Assembly (NCBI GenBank): GCA_902774395.1
Contig: CACYIK010000007.1
Location: 62,001-126,000 of the forward strand
DNA: 64,000 nucleotides
DNA from: an uncultured Bacteroidota bacterium
Lineage (GTDB): Bacteria > Bacteroidota > Bacteroidia > Bacteroidales > P3
Direction: 5' to 3'
Position numbers and translations under genes: made by a program. A model generated the notes under the pieces. The model was not told the DNA's origin and made no database searches. It worked only from the letters and a program-made list of their open reading frames with translations. This document shows, piece after piece, positions 9,606-16,233 of the stretch (position 1 is its first letter; each line of letters starts with the position of its first letter).

Positions 9606-9824
9606 ATGGTATACAGAATAACAGTCAAGAGCAGCAAGCTAACCAGTGGCATCCGCGTCGAGCGTGGCATGAGCGTGGATGTGGTAACAAACAACATCAC
9701 CAACCCCGTCACCACAAACGGTGGTCAAGCCGTAGCCGATGCCTTTATGCGTATCTACGGCATTGACATCCGCAAGGCTGGAGCATTGAGTATGGCATAT
9801 TTAGACGTTCAAAGAATAGGATAA
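9606..9824 (+). CDS. Small conserved protein (DUF6140-like), 72 aa
   Basis: The ATG at 9606 (MVYRITVKSSK) is preferred over an upstream TTG because it lies about 30 nt after the -7 box. The protein has a basic beta-rich N-terminus, the segment RVERGMSVDVVTNN and a conserved-looking C-terminus GGQAVADAFMRIYGIDIRKA. This pattern resembles the short Bacteroidota proteins I associate with DUF6140; the name is from memory and not checked. It is the first gene of the promoter-1 transcript and ends 3 nt before the next ATG. No enzymatic motif is visible. Confidence 0.75.
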   Translation: MVYRITVKSSKLTSGIRVERGMSVDVVTNNITNPVTTNGGQAVADAFMRIYGIDIRKAGALSMAYLDVQRIG

Positions 9825-9827
9825 GTT

Positions 9828-11828
9828 ATGAGCGAATTTTCAAATGTATTCTATAATCATACAACACCTTCAAATTCTTGTTGGCGAAGGCATTGCGACC
9901 AGAATACGGATGATTGTGCCATTAATCCATCTAGTCAGATGAAGAGTGAAGTAAGGCAATTCTTTAATATCGAAAACGATGAGGAAATACTCTTCATACG
10001 AGACACTTCCTTTTGGAATGAACGTAACCAAGGAACAGTAATAACAGACAAATACTATTACTTGGTCCCTGATAACGACAAGCCTAGTGAAGGAGTCTTT
10101 TTTGCATGGCGGGATATTCAGCAAGTCACATATAACGATGCTACTATATACTTTTGGCAGAATGATAATATAAATGAAGCCTACTCCATACACGTTAGTT
10201 GGTTTCTCAAAGATTCTGATGAAAGTCTATATGGATATTATGGAAGAGATATTGCCAATATTTTGAACGAATGCGTAAAGAGTGCTGTGGACCCAGTTAA
10301 AGATGCTTGGCATAGAATGTCTGCGATGTATGATAAAGAAGAAGATCCCAGAAAGAGAATATCTATTGTTGAGCAAATGCAAGCTCAAATTCCACCTGAT
10401 TCATGGGCAATGGCAACGGGGTATGTATTAATTGGGCAGAGTTATCGCGACTTAAAGAATTGGAAAAATGCCCTAGACTCCTTATACAAAGCATTAAATC
10501 CAGAAACGACAGAGTATGGGAGTATATTGTATGGAGAAGTCTGCTATCTTATAGAAAGTATCATTGATTTAAACGTTGAGCCAAAAGGCAATGCAGAATA
10601 TTGTGCAGCAAGGCAATATGCATTAATGGCTGCTCGATTTGCTGACAATGAAGAGAAACACACTGTTTCTAATGGAGGTGAATCTACATCTCGCGAAGAT
10701 GCTTTAGTTGACTTTCACAGGTGTGATAAAGTATACACTGAACACTTTCTAGATATTCCCTATAAAGACCGTAAAACCCTCTTGGTTGTCAACAAATTTG
10801 ATAATCTGTTTCAAGACCATTTTGTGACGTTAGATATAGATTCCGACCTCTCAAAGTTATCATTTCCAACAGGTCATCCGAAAGTGAACGAGGTGTATGT
10901 TGCCCATCCTCTTACGACAAACCGATATATGCCCATTGAGGACTATCAGTTGGAGTTGATAGAAGACCGTGTAAGAGAGTTCTGCGAGTTGGCACAAGTT
11001 CTGGGAGCGACAGAAATAAACATTGAGTGTCTAAACAGCACGTCTGACGATTCCACCAATTCTGGAAATCGGAATATGTCCGGAGGTGCATCAAGAAACG
11101 GCAATAGCATTCATGGTTCCGGCCATAATGAATACAGTCGTCGCCTGATTGAGGAAATAAGCCGTTCCATTAGCTTACATCAGACCTTCCAACCGCATAA
11201 GGCTCCGGCTTTGCCTGACAATCTTGTATGGTATAACGGCGAACCATCATGGCAACGTCTGTATCGTCAGCGGATGGAGGGCGATTTATTGACACATGAG
11301 GAGCGTATTGAGACGAAGAAAAGCCAGGTGGTTGACAACCGTGAAATGAAAGAGATTAAGGGAGAGCTGGAAACCCTCTTTGCAAACATGAACGTGGCAT
11401 TTGACAAAACAGAAGAAGCCAAGTTTGAGCAACAGGAGAATGCCGTACTTGCCATAAGTGTCAAGTTCGCCCCATTGTCGCAACTGACAGGAGAAGCCTC
11501 AAGCCAACAAACCGCAATGTATACTGCAAACGAGCAGAAGTACATCGACGAGGTGAAAGAATGTCTGGCAGATGGCGAGATGACCAAGACTGGCAGACGC
11601 TTGCTGAATATGCAGCGCGAACGTCTCGGATTAAGCGAGTCACGAGCCGCAGAACTAGAGGCATCCGTTTCAACCCCACAGCTGACCGATGAAGAGAAAG
11701 AATACCTCGAAGCCTACCGTGAAGCCTGTGAAGACGGCCAAATCTCCGACAAGGAACACCGTATGCTCAACCGCCTCCGCGATATGCTGGGAATATCAGA
11801 AGAACGAGCAAAAGAAATAGAATTGTAG
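9828..11828 (+). CDS. Multidomain island protein: PH-like, TPR-like, paralogous core, C-terminal helical repeats
   Basis: 666 aa, no signal peptide. Residues about 45-155 read like a bacterial PH-like fold (TVITDKYYYLVP ... FFAWRDIQQVTYND) and match the pattern of the stand-alone 145-aa protein next door. Residues about 190-260 look TPR-like (GQSYRDLKNWKNALDSLYKAL). The central part (VYVAHPLTTNRYMPIEDYQ, then LVWYNGEPSWQRL) is shared with the 540-aa protein at 12273. Two ~45-aa C-terminal repeats follow the pattern E.-YL/ID-x-C-DG-x5-RR/HRLLN-R--LG-SE-RA-E. It is more A/T-rich than flanking genes. Function unknown; scaffold or sensor roles are plausible inference. Confidence 0.8.
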   Translation: MSEFSNVFYNHTTPSNSCWRRHCDQNTDDCAINPSSQMKSEVRQFFNIENDEEILFIRDTSFWNERNQGTVITDKYYYLVPDNDKPSEGVFFAWRDIQQVTYNDATIYFWQNDNINEAYSIHVSWFLKDSDESLYGYYGRDIANILNECVKSAVDPVKDAWHRMSAMYDKEEDPRKRISIVEQMQAQIPPDSWAMATGYVLIGQSYRDLKNWKNALDSLYKALNPETTEYGSILYGEVCYLIESIIDLNVEPKGNAEYCAARQYALMAARFADNEEKHTVSNGGESTSREDALVDFHRCDKVYTEHFLDIPYKDRKTLLVVNKFDNLFQDHFVTLDIDSDLSKLSFPTGHPKVNEVYVAHPLTTNRYMPIEDYQLELIEDRVREFCELAQVLGATEINIECLNSTSDDSTNSGNRNMSGGASRNGNSIHGSGHNEYSRRLIEEISRSISLHQTFQPHKAPALPDNLVWYNGEPSWQRLYRQRMEGDLLTHEERIETKKSQVVDNREMKEIKGELETLFANMNVAFDKTEEAKFEQQENAVLAISVKFAPLSQLTGEASSQQTAMYTANEQKYIDEVKECLADGEMTKTGRRLLNMQRERLGLSESRAAELEASVSTPQLTDEEKEYLEAYREACEDGQISDKEHRMLNRLRDMLGISEERAKEIEL

Positions 11829-11830
11829 TT

Positions 11831-12268
11831 ATGGATTTAGAAACTTTAATGGCTTTTTTAAGCTTTGAAAATATTGATCTTACATTTGATGATGATTATC
11901 TTGACAACGGGAATGTAAGTGACAAAAGAATTGGGCCTGGAGAAAAAAATGTTAGAGAACGTTACTCTCTTCATAAAAATGAAAATGTTGGTTTGGTTAT
12001 TGTCGGTAATGATTCTAATAATAATTATGTCACATTAATAACCGACCAACGTTTTATTGTTGTTGAGAGTAAGAATAAAAAACCTATAAAAAATATCCGA
12101 TGGAACAACATTAAGTATGTCGAATATTTAGATGGTGATATCATTTTTAAAAGTATTGGGGGACACAGAATTCTTGTCCCGATGAGGTTCCTTACAGAAT
12201 CAAATGACAACATGGATGAAAATGGCAAGATGCTGGTTTCTTTGTTGAAGAAAAGATTTAATATCTGA
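11831..12268 (+). CDS. Stand-alone PH-like domain protein
   Basis: 145 aa. The core VTLITDQRFIVVESKNKKP followed by IRWNNIKYVEYLDGDIIFK has the strand-turn-strand and W--I--V-Y-D--I-F pattern seen in the N-terminal domain of the 666-aa protein at 9828, so the two are probably homologous. Such bacterial PH-like domains (bPH/GRAM type) often bind partners at membranes. There is no membrane segment or signal peptide. It sits 2 nt after the previous stop and 4 nt before the next start, so the three genes are probably translationally coupled. Fold assignment is inference. Confidence 0.75.
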   Translation: MDLETLMAFLSFENIDLTFDDDYLDNGNVSDKRIGPGEKNVRERYSLHKNENVGLVIVGNDSNNNYVTLITDQRFIVVESKNKKPIKNIRWNNIKYVEYLDGDIIFKSIGGHRILVPMRFLTESNDNMDENGKMLVSLLKKRFNI

Positions 12269-12272
12269 AATT

Positions 12273-13895
12273 ATGGCAAAAACAATCTTAAACAAGTGCC
12301 CTAATTGTGGTGAATGGTGTAAGGCGGAAAAGAAAGGGTTTTTCGGGAGATGGAGCCGAGGGTGGGAGAATTCGATTGAAACAGGCATGGAAACGGGAGA
12401 AAAGATTGGCAAAGATTTTGGTGCAATTATTGGCGCAGGGTTATGTAGTCCTATCGGTATGACAGTTGGTGGGGGCTGGGAAGCTGTGGCTGGCGACAAA
12501 TTTCAATTTGAATGTCCGAAGTGTGGAGCCAAATGGAGTACTGATGACGAAAACAATGATGAAAGCGAATTGAAGGCTTTTGAGGAAGAGGTCGTAGAAT
12601 TGATTGAAAAGTATCACACTGTCTGCAACCAGGGAAAGAATGCTTTAGAGTCGTTTGTGCCAAGAATCCAAGCAAAGTTGGCTGACCGTCGTAATTCTGA
12701 CCTGACAAAAGTTCTCCTGCTTGACTTGATGGCAGTCGCATTCAATGATATGGGAGACAATGACAAGGCCACCACATACGTCGGAGAGTCAAAAAAGATT
12801 AGCAGCCAGATGCTTATTACCAACGTCGTTTCAGCTTATATCTCTGGTGCTGGTCATAATGCCACAACTGCCTACTCATCAATGAAATCACTGATGGCAT
12901 ATAAGAGTATTGCAGATAATAATGTTGTATTCTTTACCCCTGCCCAGTGCCACGACCGTTTTGTTGAAATACAGAACATTTACGCAGAGCAGTTCCTTTT
13001 GATACCTGTCGAGAAAAGGCGTTTTCTGTATCTGGTGGACGGCAACCTCGACGACAAGCTCACTACTCTACCCGATAACGTTTCGCTTCTGCCAATACTG
13101 CAACTTCCCAATGATATTAATTTTATAGGCCCACACCAAGAGAATACGCTGTATATATGCCATCCCTACAAGCATAATCTTTATATTCCATCAACATCTT
13201 ATCAGGTGGAACTGCTGAGGGATGAGGTGAACGAGTTTTGCTTTGTGATGGATCAATTGGGGGCAAAGCATATTGAGTTGAGTGATTCCCATTCCAAACA
13301 ACAAGGCGAGAATCCCAGCAACGTTCAAAATATTTCGGCAGGAGGTGCATATCAAGGCTACTCTGGGAAGGCTGATATTTCTACTTCGAAAAAAAAAGCC
13401 TACGATATGATTGTACAGGATGCCATCAGCAAGAAGCAAGACTACCTTTGCTCGAAAGATTACCCTCCACAAGTTCCCAAAGAAGGGTTGGTGTGGTATC
13501 CACACCGACAGCAATGGCAGCTTCAAGTTAAAAGTCGATTGGAAGGTCGGTGGATTAGAGGGCAGTTCACCATAGCAACCACTCGTACCGAAACAATTTC
13601 CAATGCAAAAAAGCTGGCAGTGGAAGCCGATGTCAAAGCATTAGGAGCAGAACTGAACGTCAGATATCAAAACGAGTCGGACTATCAAATCAACCAGTCG
13701 GAATCCTATTCTCAACAGATACAGGTCGAGTTCTACCCTATGGATGAATACCGTACACCAGTTTCAAACGTTTCAGAACGGGTGATTTCGGAAAGCAAAC
13801 CTGGTGATTCTCCCAAGAAGAGAAATATTCCTGTAATAATCCTGGCATCTATTGTTGTCATCCTCTCTATAATCCTCGCCGTTGTATTGTTGTAA
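12273..13895 (+). CDS. Zinc-ribbon, tail-anchored island protein paralogous to the 666-aa protein
   Basis: 540 aa. The N-terminus has two CxxC pairs (CPNC near residue 9 and CPKC near 82) around a Gly-rich segment GAIIGAGLCSPIGMTVGGG, as in a split zinc ribbon with a glycine-zipper-like insert. A central region shares motifs with the 666-aa protein: YICHPYKHNLYIPSTSYQVE, EFCFVMDQLGAKHIEL and LVWYPHRQQWQLQ. The C-terminus is one hydrophobic helix after KKRN (IPVIILASIVVILSIILAVV), predicting a tail-anchored inner-membrane protein. It therefore differs from its paralog by swapping both terminal modules. Function unknown. Confidence 0.8.
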   Translation: MAKTILNKCPNCGEWCKAEKKGFFGRWSRGWENSIETGMETGEKIGKDFGAIIGAGLCSPIGMTVGGGWEAVAGDKFQFECPKCGAKWSTDDENNDESELKAFEEEVVELIEKYHTVCNQGKNALESFVPRIQAKLADRRNSDLTKVLLLDLMAVAFNDMGDNDKATTYVGESKKISSQMLITNVVSAYISGAGHNATTAYSSMKSLMAYKSIADNNVVFFTPAQCHDRFVEIQNIYAEQFLLIPVEKRRFLYLVDGNLDDKLTTLPDNVSLLPILQLPNDINFIGPHQENTLYICHPYKHNLYIPSTSYQVELLRDEVNEFCFVMDQLGAKHIELSDSHSKQQGENPSNVQNISAGGAYQGYSGKADISTSKKKAYDMIVQDAISKKQDYLCSKDYPPQVPKEGLVWYPHRQQWQLQVKSRLEGRWIRGQFTIATTRTETISNAKKLAVEADVKALGAELNVRYQNESDYQINQSESYSQQIQVEFYPMDEYRTPVSNVSERVISESKPGDSPKKRNIPVIILASIVVILSIILAVVLL

Positions 13896-13911
13896 TATTC
13901 AAGATGGGTTT

Positions 13912-13961
13912 TCTATAATTGTCTATAATCGGCAATGGTAACGATATTAGGTGTACCTTTG
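13912..13961 (+). promoter_or_regulatory. Island promoter 2 with the same 17-bp element
   Basis: TCTATAATTGTCTATAA at 13912-13928 is followed after exactly 25 nt by the -7 box TACCTTTG at 13954-13961. As in promoter 1, no -33 TTTG is present and the box is followed by GCAAAAA. It precedes the ATPase gene start by 13 nt. Confidence 0.7.
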
Positions 13962-13974
13962 CAAAAAAAATATC

Positions 13975-14868
13975 ATGATATACCTAAAATCGTTCAATCT
14001 GCCAAAGGACTCGTGGGTAGACTACTATTTTACCCCACCCAAACACCCAGAGGATATCCCCAAAGATATTCCTGAGATATACGATGAGTTGTTTGTTGAT
14101 AGCAGAACAATCCACAGAAGTTGGTATCCCTGGTATACTTTTTATAATCGAGGCTTTTCCCATATTGACTTTGGCGATATTACCATATTCTATGGTGGCA
14201 ATGCTTCGGGCAAGACTACGATACTGAATGTTATTGCTCAAAAACTGAAACTGCAAAGACTATCATTGTTCAATACCAGCCCTTTCTTTGAGAGTTACTG
14301 CCAGGGTAACGGTGGCTATGAGTTGACCGACCAGTATATTTCACTATCAGCCATACGCAGGGGAAAGATAATTGTCAGCGACGATGTTTTCAATAATATT
14401 CTTGCCACCAGACAGCGGAATCTTGAAAAGGACGTACAGATAGAAGACGTGTCGCAACAGTATTTTGCAATGGAGCACGTTCCCAAGTCTCTCACTATGT
14501 CAAAATTCATCAAACGCACTATGGATTATCGCAAACATGCGGAAATGAGCAATGGCGAGTCTGGCTTCAAGTACTTTGTTGAACAGATAGAAGAGGAGTC
14601 TCTAGTCTTGTTGGACGAGCCGGAGAACAGTCTATCGGCAGAAACCCAACAAGTGCTGGCTCACGAGCTATACAGCCTTGCTCATAGAGGACGTTGCCAG
14701 CTTGTCATTGCCACCCACTCACCTTTCTTGCTCTCATTGCCTGACGCATTGATATACAACCTCGATTCTACTCCAGTTCAGACCGCCAAGTGGTATGAGC
14801 TGGACAATATGCGAGCCTACTACAACCTATTCAATATGCACCGTGCGTCGTTTGAAACAACCAAATAA
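13975..14868 (+). CDS. AAA/ABC-type ATPase (COG3910-like)
   Basis: 297 aa from the ATG at 13975 (MIYLKSFNLPKDSW); an in-frame GTG at 13951 overlaps the promoter and is rejected. It has Walker A YGGNASGKTT (about residues 76-85), an ABC-like signature MSNGESGFKYF (about 190-200), Walker B LVLLDEPENSLS (about 208-219) and the His-switch motif ATHSPFLLSLP (about 246-256). This layout fits the small stand-alone SMC/ABC-like ATPases of COG3910, known as partners in several accessory and defence loci. No nuclease domain is fused. It is the first gene of the promoter-2 transcript. Confidence 0.9.
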   Translation: MIYLKSFNLPKDSWVDYYFTPPKHPEDIPKDIPEIYDELFVDSRTIHRSWYPWYTFYNRGFSHIDFGDITIFYGGNASGKTTILNVIAQKLKLQRLSLFNTSPFFESYCQGNGGYELTDQYISLSAIRRGKIIVSDDVFNNILATRQRNLEKDVQIEDVSQQYFAMEHVPKSLTMSKFIKRTMDYRKHAEMSNGESGFKYFVEQIEEESLVLLDEPENSLSAETQQVLAHELYSLAHRGRCQLVIATHSPFLLSLPDALIYNLDSTPVQTAKWYELDNMRAYYNLFNMHRASFETTK

Positions 14869-14876
14869 TCATTGTT

Positions 14877-14999
14877 ATGGGGGAAATGATAGATTGGAAC
14901 AAATACATGCAATCGTCTGATGGTGAGAAGATGCAAATACTGAAATCCTTGGGAAAAAGTGACAACACAGAGGGGAAGCTCTCCCCAAAAAAGAATTGA
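14877..14999 (+). CDS. Small 40-aa ORF between ATPase and 225-aa protein
   Basis: A continuous frame from ATG 14877 to TGA 14997-14999 encodes a hydrophilic peptide beginning MGEMIDWNKYMQSSDGEK and ending LSPKKN. It lies 8 nt after the ATPase stop and 3 nt before the next ATG, filling the gap exactly as expected for a coupled small gene. No homolog is recognised. The tight spacing is the main evidence. Confidence 0.55.
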   Translation: MGEMIDWNKYMQSSDGEKMQILKSLGKSDNTEGKLSPKKN

Positions 15000-15002
15000 A
15001 CT

Positions 15003-15680
15003 ATGAAAACGCCTATCGTTATCTGGCACAAACCTGAGCACAAGAAATTTGGCAAGGTGAAAGTTGCCGTACTGGTGTCGCCGACTCTAATTCTAGACCA
15101 TGAGGAGACGCCGGAGATAGAGAAGTTCAACCATCACCAATGGGTGCTTCCCGATGGGGTAAACCCTTTCGGATATAAAGCCATACGAATCAAAGAGCTT
15201 CCATCGAGAGCCAGCATCGACAGCGGTGGGCAGATTGAAAAGGATATGATTGTCCGCTACCAAGAGTGGATTGACGGGTTTGTGAGAAAGGCACCGAGCG
15301 GGAGGGATTGTATGCTTATTTCAAACACACAGCATGAATATGCTGCTTTGATCCCAAGGACGATGGATGTGAACGTAATGGCCACATTCATGGTTTATCC
15401 GTTCAACTGTATTATGCAACCACTGGTTGACAAATACAAGGAATGGAAAGATTGCGAATATGTAGCTTTGGTGGGGACAGACCCTAAACAATGGAACATA
15501 CCGGTAGGGACAGACACAAACGATTACTGGACTCCCATTCTCTGCAGCAATCGCGGTCTCGGATTTGCGCCCTCCAAAAGAATAAAGAATGTTATCACAC
15601 CCCATGTAGGGATGGACTATCATCCGATGACCGAACAGGAAGCCTGGCGGTTTGTGAATAATGAATTGTTAAAAGCATAA
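15003..15680 (+). CDS. Uncharacterised 225-aa island protein
   Basis: No family is recognised. It is a soluble mixed alpha/beta protein starting MKTPIVIWHKPEHKKFGKVK, with a central stretch CMLISNTQHEYAALIPRTMD and a C-terminus ITPHVGMDYHPMTEQEAW. It contains several Cys and His residues but no clear metal-binding or catalytic motif. It is the last gene of the promoter-2 transcript with the ATPase and the 40-aa ORF; the next 550 bp are non-coding repeats. A substrate-recognition or effector role for the ATPase is speculation. Confidence 0.7.
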   Translation: MKTPIVIWHKPEHKKFGKVKVAVLVSPTLILDHEETPEIEKFNHHQWVLPDGVNPFGYKAIRIKELPSRASIDSGGQIEKDMIVRYQEWIDGFVRKAPSGRDCMLISNTQHEYAALIPRTMDVNVMATFMVYPFNCIMQPLVDKYKEWKDCEYVALVGTDPKQWNIPVGTDTNDYWTPILCSNRGLGFAPSKRIKNVITPHVGMDYHPMTEQEAWRFVNNELLKA

Positions 15681-15810
15681 AACATGGCAATAGAAAGAAC
15701 CGTCCTTTCGGAAAAAACCTAGATTGTCTTGTCTACGTTGTTATTAATCCGGTTATATGCACAACGGATTCGCGTTATGGTTAAGGTGTATGTAACAAGG
15801 AGGCACGAAA

Positions 15811-15864
15811 AAGGGGAGCAGTAGGGAGGCAAAAGGGGAGCAGTAGGGAGGCAAAAGGGGAGCA
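15811..15864. repeat. 22-bp tandem repeat, about 2.4 copies
   Basis: Two identical units beginning AAGGGGAGCAGTAGGGAGGC start at 15811 and 15833, and a third partial copy starts at 15855 (AAGGGGAGCA). A shorter related piece (AAGGAGGCACGAAA) precedes them. Confidence 0.9.
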
Positions 15865-15953
15865 AAACCAATAAAGGCCAATGTGCTATAGTACAATACA
15901 AAACATGCTATGATGTTTGTGTGCTTCAATTGCAGATATACTAATAAATGGCA

Positions 15954-16027
15954 ATTCGGTAGGTTGTAATGTAAAAAACTAACTCATTCGGTAGGATACT
16001 TTCCGTAAAATGAATCTATTCGGTAGG
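15954..16027. repeat. Three ATTCGGTAGG decamers at exact 32-bp spacing
   Basis: Copies start at 15954, 15986 and 16018. The intervening 22-nt stretches are related but diverged (GTAAAAAACTAACTC versus GTAAAATGAATCT). It reads as a degenerate 32-bp tandem repeat or an array of protein-binding sites. Confidence 0.75.
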
Positions 16028-16107
16028 ATGCCTTTTGAAAAACCCAATACGTTTTTTCCGAAGGGCCACCGAACCCACGCCGATTGGAGGAATAAGAAGG
16101 AATAGCC

Positions 16108-16232
16108 GAGCCCCGTAGGGGCGACACATTTGTTGCTTTTCAATGTGTCGCCCCTACGGGGCTCAAAATAATTGGACTATTCAATACCGTGGGTTTGTAC
16201 CCACGGCTATTCTATGTCGCCCCTACGGGGCT
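16108..16232. repeat. REP-like palindromic elements (GCCCCGTAGGGGC family)
   Basis: A perfect 23-bp inverted repeat (arms 16108-16130 and 16142-16164, core GCCCCGTAGGGGCGACA) is followed by a hairpin CCGTGGGT-ttgt-ACCCACGG at 16187-16206 and a third half-element TGTCGCCCCTACGGGGCT at about 16215-16232. Such palindromes are abundant interspersed repeats in Bacteroidales genomes and resemble REP sequences mobilised by RAYT transposases; no RAYT gene is in the window. Confidence 0.8.
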
Positions 16233-16233
16233 A

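Larger units (their letters stand above)
15681..16233. other. Repeat-rich non-coding region at the right edge of the island
   Basis: No credible gene is seen. It holds a 22-bp tandem repeat (15811-15864), three decamers at 32-bp intervals (15954-16027), and REP-like palindromes (16108-16232) that reach the 3' end of rnr. Confidence 0.8.

Noticed and set aside
15954..16027. CRISPR array with 22-nt spacers
   Set aside because: Repeat of 10 bp and related spacers do not fit any CRISPR type; no cas genes.
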